A stretch of DNA of 64,000 nt from Lewinellaceae bacterium (GTDB lineage Bacteria; Bacteroidota; Bacteroidia; Chitinophagales; Saprospiraceae), in assembly GCA_020636225.1 (NCBI GenBank), contig JACJYI010000003.1, positions 372,001 through 436,000 on the forward strand, in the 5' to 3' direction. Shown here piece by piece: positions 25,798-34,600 of this stretch; position 1 is the stretch's first letter; each line of letters starts with the position of its first letter. A program made the position numbers and the translations under genes. The notes beneath the pieces were generated by a model. That model was not told where the DNA came from and searched no databases. It saw only the letters and a list, made by a program, of their open reading frames with translations.

Positions 25798-26324
25798 TGA
25801 AAGAGATATTTTGTAATGAACAGGTTGTTCAGGACTTCGACCAATTCGCAGGTGAGCTTAGACTTCAAGAAGAAGCTACCAAGCAATCTATCACAATTGG
25901 TGGAGTGCCAAATAATGCAATTTTGTTAAAACTTGATATTGATAGACGCAATTATAAAGTACGTTCAGCTTATTTGAGAAGGGGGCTAGAATTTATACAT
26001 AAAGGTTGTGATTACTGTCTAATTCTACCAGATAGGAACCTTGCAATTCTTTTCGAGTTAAAATCAAATAATCCAAAAGGTTATGCCGATCAATTTATTG
26101 CATCAGAGCTTTTTATTGAGTATTGTGTAAAACTTTGGAATAAACTCAACTGTATAAATTTAACTTTTGAATTCAAGAGAATTTTGCTTAGTCCAAAGTA
26201 TAATTATAATTACACAAGAAATAATGAATTACATACTTTGAATAAAACTGATAGATGCAATAACGAGGTGAGAGTTTATTCACCTGGATTTCCTTTAAGA
26301 ATGAGACTTGAAAAAGTATTATAA
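25797..26324 (+). CDS. Putative PD-(D/E)xK-like nuclease partner of the ATPase
   Basis: 175 residues, no family recognised. The middle shows a possible PD-(D/E)xK core: E64 in GLEF, D72 in GCDYCLIL, E87-x-K89 in FELKS and Q99 in YADQF, with hydrophobic strands before D72 and E87 and a helix after (ASELFIEYCVKLW). The order and spacing fit the fold, but the assignment is by eye. It begins on the last base of the ATPase stop and has the same AT-rich composition. Alternatives are a non-catalytic adaptor or an effector of another fold. Confidence 0.55.
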   Translation: MKEIFCNEQVVQDFDQFAGELRLQEEATKQSITIGGVPNNAILLKLDIDRRNYKVRSAYLRRGLEFIHKGCDYCLILPDRNLAILFELKSNNPKGYADQFIASELFIEYCVKLWNKLNCINLTFEFKRILLSPKYNYNYTRNNELHTLNKTDRCNNEVRVYSPGFPLRMRLEKVL

Positions 26325-26436
26325 AAGAGCAATAGCCACCAACAGACGCTTGGCACAATGGCAGGTGAATTGGATGAAGTGACTGTTTCATAAAGTGTGT
26401 CAATGATTCAAGAACTTACACGTAAATCATTGACAT

Positions 26437-26783
26437 ATGGAAAACAAAGAGTTTGATTTTGAAGCCTCAAAGCGGAAGCGATGGAGCGACTAAAGGTCAG
26501 AAAAGGCCTCTTGGGTACTGAAGGAGCCTTTACGCCATTGATCAAAAACTTTCAGAAGAGGCCTTGGAGGGTGAGTGAGAGGCTCACATTGCTGAAGAAG
26601 ATCTCGCAAATCGAAAGAATGGCAAAGGGAAGAAGACGGTCCGTACCACACATGGCCGGGTAGAGATCGATACACCACGTGACCGGGCCGGTAGTTTTAA
26701 TCCAGAGGGCCTGGCAAAGCGACATAAGCAGTTTCTTAGTGATATCGAGCGTCAGAGCTTGGCCTTGGATGGACTCGGAAGGC
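26437..26783 (+). pseudogene. Decayed N-terminal fragment of an IS256-family transposase
   Basis: Reading across frames recovers an IS256-type N-terminus: MENKEFDFEAS, then GLLGTEGAFTPLIKNF, then ANRKNGKGKKTVRTTHGRVE and IDTPRDRAGSFNPEG. A one-base deletion after the first ~11 codons, further frameshifts and an internal TGA disrupt it, and homology ends near 26783, so the catalytic DDE domain is missing. The sequence GACTGTTTCATAAAGTGTGT just upstream (~26381-26400) may be the old left end. It marks the right side of the AT-rich island. Confidence 0.75.
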
Positions 26784-26864
26784 TAACATTCGAGTGATTT
26801 GTATTTTTAAGCCGCTACAGCAGTTAACATGTATTCTTCATTCGTGTCATCCAAACGTTACACT

Positions 26865-27557
26865 ATGTCCAGATTCTTATTGACGTGCACATTCATTCTA
26901 TTGGTCACATGTCTATTTGGCCAGGACGGCAGGACGCTTCATGCCGGAATATCCGTCGAGCCGGGGATGTCCTGGCTGGTCTTCGATGATCCGGATTATA
27001 GTCCGGCCTCCCGATCTGTCCATGCGTCCCTGGCCGGACATGCCATCCTGGATTTGGGTACTCGGTTCCAGGCATCCCTGGGATTGGGGTTGCGATATCT
27101 GAACGTGGATCAAATCGATTATACCAGCACTTGGGGATGTGATCACAACGGGACAGGTAGCCTTGATCCATTTCACTCCTGGGTGGAGGTGGACTATTCC
27201 CAGGTTTATTTGTCTGTCCCGTTGGGACTGAAATGGAAGTTGTTTCCTGGTCAAAACTCCCTGTATGTCAAAGGTGGTGCATCGGGTGAGTTCTTCTTTG
27301 GACGATCGGGGTCAGTCGATGTCTATGAATGTGGTCTGCTTTCGACCATCTCCTCATGGCCCGGATATGATCCGGAGAAGTTTCTTGTTCTAGGGCAAGT
27401 GGGCGTCGGTTATGAACTGATGGTCAAAGAGAAGTCCACCTTCTTTATTGAGCCTTCGATCAGCTATTCCTTTAGCCGGTTGTTTGAACCTATGATTTTG
27501 ATCAACAACAGCCGGTTCATGGCCGCTGGTCTATCGATCGGTTGGATTTTTGGTTAG
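26865..27557 (+). CDS. Outer-membrane beta-barrel protein (PorT/OmpA-barrel-like)
   Basis: 230 residues from ATG 26865, chosen because the signal peptide (MSRFLLTCTFILLVTCLFGQ) starts there. The mature part is a series of alternating amphipathic strands (for example HASLAGHAILDLGTRFQASL, VYLSVPLGLKWKLF and FMAAGLSIGWIFG at the end), as in eight-stranded porin-family barrels of Bacteroidota. Three Cys are present. A decayed copy of its C-terminus lies at 27814-27990. Function unknown; probably an outer-membrane structural or uptake protein. Confidence 0.72.
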   Translation: MSRFLLTCTFILLVTCLFGQDGRTLHAGISVEPGMSWLVFDDPDYSPASRSVHASLAGHAILDLGTRFQASLGLGLRYLNVDQIDYTSTWGCDHNGTGSLDPFHSWVEVDYSQVYLSVPLGLKWKLFPGQNSLYVKGGASGEFFFGRSGSVDVYECGLLSTISSWPGYDPEKFLVLGQVGVGYELMVKEKSTFFIEPSISYSFSRLFEPMILINNSRFMAAGLSIGWIFG

Positions 27558-27582
27558 ACGGAGAAGGGATATATGATCCCGC

Positions 27583-27768
27583 TCACTTCACCCCCACCGC
27601 CTCCTCCATGATCAGATCATGCCGATACCCCGCACCGAAATCCTTGTCCTGGGCGATGGTGACCTCGACGGTGACGATGGCCCCCAGGGGGATATTCTCG
27701 TCCGTGGTAACGGTGAGGTCGTAATTGTCGGCAGTACCGTCCTGGAGGTGAATCCTATTGAGGTTCAT
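27583..27768 (-). pseudogene. Truncated duplicate of the OB-fold lipoprotein gene at 29168
   Basis: Encodes only the last ~61 residues of the OB-fold protein (IHLQDGTADNYDLTVTTDEN onward) and is roughly 88% identical in DNA to 29168-29350, including the stop codon. No signal peptide or first domain remains; homology stops near 27770. It is a gene fragment left by a local duplication, not an independent gene. Confidence 0.8.
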
Positions 27769-27813
27769 GACGATTATCCGCCCTACTTTTCGGTAAATGT
27801 GATGTGCTGGACT

Positions 27814-27990
27814 GTTTGTTTGGACAGGGAAGGCACTATCGGGGATGAACTGGTGCTGCGCGAAAAATCGACACTCTAGGCCGAGCCAATCATCAGCTAC
27901 TTTCTTGGGAAGAACTACGAGAATAGGTCTGTGGTCAATAACAGCTGATTCATGACTGCTGGATTGGCTGTGGGATTAATGTTTTTCTGA
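27814..27990 (+). pseudogene. Decayed C-terminal copy of the beta-barrel gene at 26865
   Basis: From 27844 the frame reads DELVLREKSTL-stop-AEPIISYF...VVNNS-stop-FMTAGLAVGLMFF, matching YELMVKEKSTF...EPSISYSF...LINNSRFMAAGLSIGWIFG at the end of the intact barrel. Two stop codons, and a likely frameshift before 27844, make it a relic. Together with 27583-27768 it accounts for the gene-free stretch 27558-28123; nothing else is seen there. Confidence 0.75.
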
Positions 27991-28123
27991 CCAGGGTTCA
28001 AACAGTCCGACGTTGGATTTTCTGACATCCGTGCAGGATTACTATCTGCAATAAAAAATATATCCTATTTTGTGAGGAAACTCGGATATGCCTGTGTTGG
28101 CTATCCCTGACTGGAATATAATC

Positions 28124-29071
28124 ATGTACTTTATGGGACGGTTATTCAGTGTTTTTTGTTTCCTGATGGTTCAACCCTTTTGTCTGGTCAGCCAGATTGA
28201 ATATATGGCAAAAGGGCGATCATTCCCAGAAGAACAGAAATATGTTGATTTGGTGCCGGATATGGTCCGCAAAGACCCCGAAAAGGATACAGTATTGGCA
28301 AAGATCATGCAGGCCTTCAGGAGGACAGATCTATATGGAATCAAAGAGAACTTATCCGTAGCGATCCAAAATGAACTTCCACGAATTGATTCGATTATGG
28401 AAGCATTCGAGCAAACATATAAAGGTATTGACTCCATTTACCTGTATGAACATGCTGCAGTTTCATTCAGTACGGAGGGCAGCCAGGGCCGGACAGAATT
28501 CACTCACAAGCATTTTGAATCCTTGACAATGGAATACCAGTATGTATGCGGAGATGAAACATGGATCAATAAAATAACCATCAACGACAAAGTTTTTCCA
28601 AATGGGATTACACGGGTAGAGCACTTGAATCATGCATTGAATTATAAGCAATTAAGTGACCAGCAGAAATATGAAACTGCGAAAGAATTGGCGGCCATGC
28701 TAACCATTCGAGAAGGTAGAAAAATAAACGACTATGCAGTGATGCTATCTCCAATTGAACTCTCGAGGTTGAATGGCAAATATTCCTGGAGTGCAATCAT
28801 TGTGGGAAAATATCCGGAAGCTGTCGATGCAGCACTGAAGGCCTTGGAGCTATACCCCGCAAATGTTGCCATGCATTCCTATCTTGCACTGGCTTATGCA
28901 CAACAGGGTATGTGGGATGAAGCAAAGCAGGAATATCTTTTTTTTGAAGATACGTCCTTCAGAGATGCTGCCGTCAAGAATATTTTTTTAAAAGATCTTC
29001 AGAAGTTGGAAGACCTGGGTATTGATGTGAAATTCAAGTCAGAAATACTTGAATTATTGAGAGTAGAATAA
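28124..29071 (+). CDS. Secreted protein with a C-terminal TPR-like region
   Basis: 315 residues from ATG 28124; ATG 28133 and 28088 are alternatives. A signal peptide ends near LVSQ. The middle (~40-200) has no recognised domain. Residues ~210-275 show tetratricopeptide character: NGKYSWSAIIVGKYPEAVDA, then LKALELYPANVAMHSYLALA and YAQQGMWDEAKQEYL. TPR proteins usually act as scaffolds for protein contacts, here probably in the periplasm. Composition is somewhat more AT-rich than the operon that follows. The partner is unknown. Confidence 0.65.
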   Translation: MYFMGRLFSVFCFLMVQPFCLVSQIEYMAKGRSFPEEQKYVDLVPDMVRKDPEKDTVLAKIMQAFRRTDLYGIKENLSVAIQNELPRIDSIMEAFEQTYKGIDSIYLYEHAAVSFSTEGSQGRTEFTHKHFESLTMEYQYVCGDETWINKITINDKVFPNGITRVEHLNHALNYKQLSDQQKYETAKELAAMLTIREGRKINDYAVMLSPIELSRLNGKYSWSAIIVGKYPEAVDAALKALELYPANVAMHSYLALAYAQQGMWDEAKQEYLFFEDTSFRDAAVKNIFLKDLQKLEDLGIDVKFKSEILELLRVE

Positions 29072-29167
29072 GGTGAAGGCTGTGACGTTTGCACGATGCA
29101 TTCTAATATCGACTATCCACTTATGCGGGTAGTATTCGTCAAGAATTGTGTAATCAGAAGGTGATTA

Positions 29168-29917
29168 TCACTTCACCACCATCGCCTCCTCCATGATCAG
29201 CTCATACCGATACCCCGCGCCGAAATCCTTGTCCAGGGCGATGGTGCCCTCGACGGTGACGATGGCCCCCAGGGGGATGTTCTCATTCGTGGTGACGGTG
29301 AGGTCGTAGTTGTCGCCGGTGCCATCTTGCAGGTGGATCCAGTTGCGGTTCATGATCATGGGGTTCACCTTGATGACCTTGCCGGTGATCCGGACGGTCT
29401 TGCCTGCATATTTCTTCGGATCGGCAGTCAGGGTGCCGATGGTGATGGCCCCGGCAGCCGGGGTAATGGCCGTCGGCGGGGCGATGGTCGGATGTCCTTC
29501 CGGTATGTCGCCGCCAGCGGCGGCCGTGCCAGGAGCGCCCAATTTCCGGATGTCGGAGACCAGGTAGAGGGTTTCGAAGACCCGGTTGTATTCCCGGCTC
29601 AGGAAATTCTGTTTCTTCAATCCACCCCGGTAGATCAGGCGATCACCGACGGCAACCTCGCTTCGGGGAATGGCGATCCAGTAGGTGTCTTCCCCTTCGG
29701 TCACGGACAGGTAGGTATACTTCTCCGTGTGCAAGACCTCCTTCACCTCGACCTGGTGTTCGGCCGAGGCTGACGCGCCGGCATTGATCTGGTCGAGCAC
29801 ACTTTCGCCGGCTGCCGGAGCGGCAGCGTCCGAGGTGCTTTCGATCACCTTGGGTTGGTCGCTGCAAGCGGTGATCAGGAGGAAGGACAGGAGGAAAAGA
29901 AAGAAGGTTCTGGACAT
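29168..29917 (-). CDS. OB-fold lipoprotein, last gene of the cytochrome operon
   Basis: 249 residues with a lipoprotein signal (FLLITACS). Two similar beta-rich domains follow: one at ~55-130 (VKEVLHTEKYTYLSVTEGED, later WIAIPRSEVAVGD) and one at ~160-249 (GKTVRITGKVIKVNPMIMNR, then NWIHLQDGTG and DNYDLTVTTNENIPLGAIV), separated by an Ala/Pro/Gly-rich linker. This is the NrfJ/tRNA_anti-like OB-fold type often encoded next to multihaem cytochromes, where it may help haemoprotein assembly; that role is inferred. It lies 77 bp after the barrel gene. A truncated duplicate is at 27583. Confidence 0.72.
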   Translation of the reverse strand: MSRTFFLFLLSFLLITACSDQPKVIESTSDAAAPAAGESVLDQINAGASASAEHQVEVKEVLHTEKYTYLSVTEGEDTYWIAIPRSEVAVGDRLIYRGGLKKQNFLSREYNRVFETLYLVSDIRKLGAPGTAAAGGDIPEGHPTIAPPTAITPAAGAITIGTLTADPKKYAGKTVRITGKVIKVNPMIMNRNWIHLQDGTGDNYDLTVTTNENIPLGAIVTVEGTIALDKDFGAGYRYELIMEEAMVVK

Positions 29918-29994
29918 GATTGGATTGATTCAAAGACAGGGTAAAAGTAGTCGTTCCGGATGGTTCGCCCAATGCCAGGGCATGGACAGCCTGG

Positions 29995-31635
29995 TCAGAT
30001 GCGTTGCATCAGCTTGGTGTTGAACCGGCTGACCGTCGGGTAGCGGGCATCAAATGTCTCTTCATAATAGACGTAGAGGGCAAGTTTGCGGGTAATGCGC
30101 CAGGACAGGCTGAGGCCGGCGATATCCTGGTGTGTCTTTTCTTCCGACCAGGTGGGTTGGTAATCCACCCAGCGGTAGTACAGGTCGCTGTTCAGCCGCC
30201 CCTTGAAGAAATCCCGGGTATAGCGGCACCCGTAGTAGCGACTGCTCTGGAAGCCGGTTTCCAGGGCATTGACCGTGAGGGTCAGATTCCCCTTCACGAC
30301 CGGCAGGCGGCTGTAGGTGATGTAGCCGTTGATATTCTGGGAGGTGTTGATATTGCTCTTCTGGAAGCGCCAGCTGGCATTGGCGCCCAGGGACACGCGT
30401 TTGAAGATCCGGTAGTTGGCGCTGACCCGGAGACCCTGGCGGGTCTCTTCATCGATCAGCTGGTCGATGTAGTTCTTGAACGACTCGAAGAAGATCACAT
30501 TCTTCCGGTTGTCATAGGAGACCGAGGCACTCAGGGTCCGGGAGAACCGGTACCGCAACGAGGCGAAGAGGTTGGTCATCGACAGGGAATTGCTGACCTC
30601 CTCATTCACTTTCTGGTAGAGGTCCATCTCGCAGGAGGCGAAGACATTCAGGTTGGGCAGCAGGTTGTCGGTATGCTGGAAATAGATGAATCGCCGGTCG
30701 ACGGCAGCCCCGTTGTGCTGTTCGATGAAGGCCAGGGTATTCTGCTGGCTGCGGCCCGGGGTCTGCGTGGAAAAACCAAGATAGGCCCCGGCCTGGAACA
30801 TGGACGGATCGATGCGATAGTCCTGGAGGTTGGGGCGTGACCCGGCCATCAGTCCGATCTGGAAGGGGCCAAAAGCATGCTCGGCCTGGAGGCCGTCGAT
30901 GGCGCCCATGCTGGAGATGCGCGGGTTGATCTTCCGGCCCAGGGTCAGCCGGGTGCGGTCGGAGGGCTCGTAGCGGACGGCCAGGTTGAAGATCTTCAGG
31001 GCATCGAAGACGTTCTCGGTCACTTCGTTCCACTCGCCGGCAACATGCCGGAAGGTGAGGTAGGCTTCCACGGACAATGGTGACTGGCGCAGGTGGTCTC
31101 CGCGAAAGGAGAGTCCGTGCCGGAACCGGTGCTGCGGGGCATCATCCGAGAACACGCTATAGGACGCTGCCGAGATCCGGCCGGTGATCTTTTCTTTCCG
31201 GTCAGCGGAGGGCGACCCGGCCTCTGCTTCTTCGACGGGTTCATCCTGGGGGGCCGGCAGGTTGGTGATGGGCGGCTCCACCGGTCCTGGCTGGGTGATC
31301 GGCTCTTCGCTCTCCTCCTTTGGCAGAGGGCGTGGCAGGGGCGCCAGGGCCATCAGGGTCATGCCTTTTTCCGGGGTCCACTCCCCGATGGGCTGGGCCA
31401 CACAGGAGATGGAGGACTTCTGCAGGACCACCAGGGCTGGCATCCAGCGATCCTTCTTTTTCAGGAAAAGTGTGTCGCCCAGCGGAATGGCCTCCGTGTC
31501 GGCGAATTTCACATAGACATTGCTGGCGGTGAGGTAGGAGATGGTTCCTTCGGCCACCACGGATCGCTCCTGAGCCCACAAGGGCAAGGATACCAGCAAC
31601 AGGAAAGAAAAGGCCAGAAGGCGATCCATTGTCAT
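29995..31635 (-). CDS. Outer-membrane beta-barrel protein of the multihaem cytochrome operon
   Basis: 546 residues with a signal peptide (LAFSFLLLVSLPLWAQ). Residues ~25-100 form a small beta domain, ~100-150 a Pro/Glu-rich linker and ~155-546 a run of alternating strands typical of a 16-18-stranded barrel (LSVEAYLTFRHV, TRLTLGRKI, LSASVSYDNRK, LRVSANYRIF, KLALYVYYEE). It starts 9 bp after the 64-haem gene stop. By analogy with MtrB/PCC porins it could hold a cytochrome in the outer membrane to pass electrons across it. The sequence itself shows a barrel; the conduit role is inference from the operon. Confidence 0.75.
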   Translation of the reverse strand: MTMDRLLAFSFLLLVSLPLWAQERSVVAEGTISYLTASNVYVKFADTEAIPLGDTLFLKKKDRWMPALVVLQKSSISCVAQPIGEWTPEKGMTLMALAPLPRPLPKEESEEPITQPGPVEPPITNLPAPQDEPVEEAEAGSPSADRKEKITGRISAASYSVFSDDAPQHRFRHGLSFRGDHLRQSPLSVEAYLTFRHVAGEWNEVTENVFDALKIFNLAVRYEPSDRTRLTLGRKINPRISSMGAIDGLQAEHAFGPFQIGLMAGSRPNLQDYRIDPSMFQAGAYLGFSTQTPGRSQQNTLAFIEQHNGAAVDRRFIYFQHTDNLLPNLNVFASCEMDLYQKVNEEVSNSLSMTNLFASLRYRFSRTLSASVSYDNRKNVIFFESFKNYIDQLIDEETRQGLRVSANYRIFKRVSLGANASWRFQKSNINTSQNINGYITYSRLPVVKGNLTLTVNALETGFQSSRYYGCRYTRDFFKGRLNSDLYYRWVDYQPTWSEEKTHQDIAGLSLSWRITRKLALYVYYEETFDARYPTVSRFNTKLMQRI

Positions 31636-31644
31636 GTCAGTTCA

Positions 31645-34600
31645 CTAGTCTTCACCGGTCGGGTGGCAGGAATAGCAGGCCTGGCTGTTATAACTGTACC
31701 CCGGTACATCCTCATGTTTGTCCGCCAGGTCGACCGGGTCGTCATGCTCGTGGCAGTCGATGCAACTGAAGACGGAATAATTCCCCGGCGTGGTATGGCA
31801 TTCCGAGCACTGGTTCCACTCGCCTTCATGCTTGCCGCTGTAGATCGGGAAGTATTGGCCGTCGTGATCCCAGGTGGCGGGCACCCAGGCATTGGTGGCA
31901 TGGCAGGCATCACAGTTGGTCGGGAAGCCGGCCTGCTCATGGTCGGGATCATTAGTGGCGTTGTACTCCGCGGCGTGGCAGCCATAGCACGTATTGGGGG
32001 TATTGTTGTAGTCCCCGTTGTGGCAGGCGGCACAGTCATTGGCGATGCCCGCATGTGCCCCGGTCAGCGGCCAGAAGTCATCATGAATGGGGAAGGTGGC
32101 GGGGAACCAGTCGGGGTCGGTCGTATGGCACAAAGCACAATCGGTCGGCAATCCCAGGTTCTGGTGATTGGGATTGGCACTCGCATTATAATCGGGTGTA
32201 TGGCAACCGGCACAAGTGTTCGGTGTGTTGTTGTAATTCCCCTGGTGGCAACTGTTGCAGTCCACATTCTCATGGGCTCCTTCCAGCGGCCAGAAGCTGT
32301 TGTGATCAATTGTTGCGGGGATCCAACCATTCTCATTGTGGCAGATCACGCAATCGGTGGGGAATCCGGCATTCTGGTGGTTGGGGTTGCTGGTCTGGTT
32401 GTAGTCCGCGGCATGGCACCCGTAACAGGTGTTCGGCGTGTTGTTGTAATCCCCGTTGTGGCAGGCCGCGCAGTCGTTGGCCACGGCCACGTGCGCTCCA
32501 TTGAATGGCCAGAAGTTGTCGTGGATGGGGAAGGTGGCCGGCATCCAGTCGGGATTGGTCGTATGGCACAGGGCACAGTCTGTCGGCAGTCCGAGAGACT
32601 GGTGGTTGGGATTGGTGCTGGCATTATAGTCCGGGGTATGGCACCCGGCGCAGGTATTGGGCGTGTTGTTGTAGTCGCCGTTGTGGCAGGCCGCACAATC
32701 ATTGGCGACAGGCAGGTGCCCTCCGTCCAACACCCAGTAATCGTCATGGATGGAGAAGGTCGCCGGACTCCATCCTGGTGCCGTGGTATGGCAGGATGCA
32801 CAGTCCGTTGGGAAGTTGAGTGCGGTATGGTTGGGGTTGGCCGACTGGTTGTAATCCGGCAGGTGGCATCCCTCGCAGGTGTTCGGGGTATTGTTATAGT
32901 TGCCGGCATGACAAGCGGCACAGTCGTTGGCGATGGGCAGGTGCGCTCCATCCAGCACCCAGAAGTTGTTGTGGTCCGGGAACTGGGCCGGGCTCCACCC
33001 CGGGTCGGTGGTGTGGCACTGTGCACAATCCGTCCCGAAGTTGAGGGCGATATGGTTCGGATTGGCCGTCTGGTTGAAGTCGGTCATATGACAGGCATCG
33101 CAGTTGGTCGGCGTGCCCTGGTACCCGGCGGCATGGCAGGAGGCGCAATCGACGGAGACATGCGCGCCGGTCAGTGGGAAGTTGGTCAGGCTATGGTCGA
33201 AGGCATCATTGGCATCACCGGTCGGATGACAGGCGTAACAGGAATTGCTGTTGTAGGAATATCCGGGGATGCCCTGGTGATCATTGTCCGTCTCCGGATT
33301 CAGGTGACACCCGGTACAGCTAAATTCCGTGTAGTTGTTGGGATTGATATGGCATTCCACACATTGCGACCATTCGCCCTGGTGCTTGCCGCTGTAGATC
33401 GGGAAATACTGGGCATCGTGATCGAAGTCGGCCGGGACCCAGGCATTCTCGGTATGGCAGCTGGCGCAATCCGTAGAGAACTGGGCTGCTACATGGTTCG
33501 GGTTCTGGGTGTTGTTGAAATCGTCGCTGTGGCACCCGAAGCAGGTGTTGGGCGTGTTGTTGTAATTCCCGTTATGGCAGGCGGCGCAATCATTACTGAT
33601 ACCCGCATGCGCCCCCATGAGCGGATAGAAATCATCGTGGATGGGGAAGGTGGCCGGCATCCAGTCCGGGGCGGTGGTATGGCATAGGGCACAATCCGTG
33701 GGCAGTCCCAGGGCCTGGTGGTTGGGGTTGGTGGCCCCGTTGAAATCCGGAGTATGACAGCCGGCGCAGGTATTCGGGGTGTTGTTGTAGTTGCCGTTGT
33801 GGCAGGCGGCACATTCACTGGCGATGGGAATGTGTGCTCCGTCCAGGACCCAGAAGTTGTCATGATCCGGGAATTGGGCCGGGCTCCAGCCGGGCTCGGT
33901 GGTATGACAGGTGGCACAATCCGTCGAGAAGTTGAGGCCCTGGTGATCGGGATTGGACGCAGTGTTCCAGTCGGGCATATGGCAGGCATCACAATTCGTT
34001 GGCGTGCCGGCATATCCGGCCGCATGACAGGCAATGCAGTCGGTGGTGGTATGGGCCCCGGTCAGCGGGAAGCCGGTGCTGTTGTGGTCAAAGGCATCAT
34101 TGGCGTCGCCGGTCGGGTGGCAGGCCAGGCAAGAGGTACTGTTGTAGGTGTATCCCGGAACCCCGTTGTGTTCATTGTCCGTTTCGGGATTGGTATGGCA
34201 GGTCGTGCAGGTGAATTCGGCATAATTGGCCGGGTTGGTATGACAGTCCGTACACTGGTCCCACTCACCCAAATGCTTGCCGCTGTAAATGGGGAAATAC
34301 TGTCCGTCATGGTCGAATGTGGCCGGCGTCCATGCGGATTCCGTATGGCAGCTGGCGCAATCACTGGAGAATTGGAGGGCCAAGTGATCCGGGTTGGTGG
34401 TCTGGTCGTAGTCCGACTGGTGGCATCCGGCACAGGTGTTCGGTGTGTTGTTGTAGTCGCCATTGTGGCAGGTCGCACAGTCGTTGGCGATGGCGGCGTG
34501 AGCCCCGTTCAACGGGTAATAATCGTGGTGGATGGGGAAGGTGGCCGGTGACCATCCGGGATCGGTGGTATGACAGCCGGCACAATCCACCGGAAATCCG

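Noticed and set aside
31093..33687. Plus-strand ORF of 864 codons opposite the 64-haem gene
   Set aside because: It mirrors the repetitive CxxCH gene in antisense; its Gly/Val-rich periodic sequence follows from the repeat, and it has no recognisable domain.
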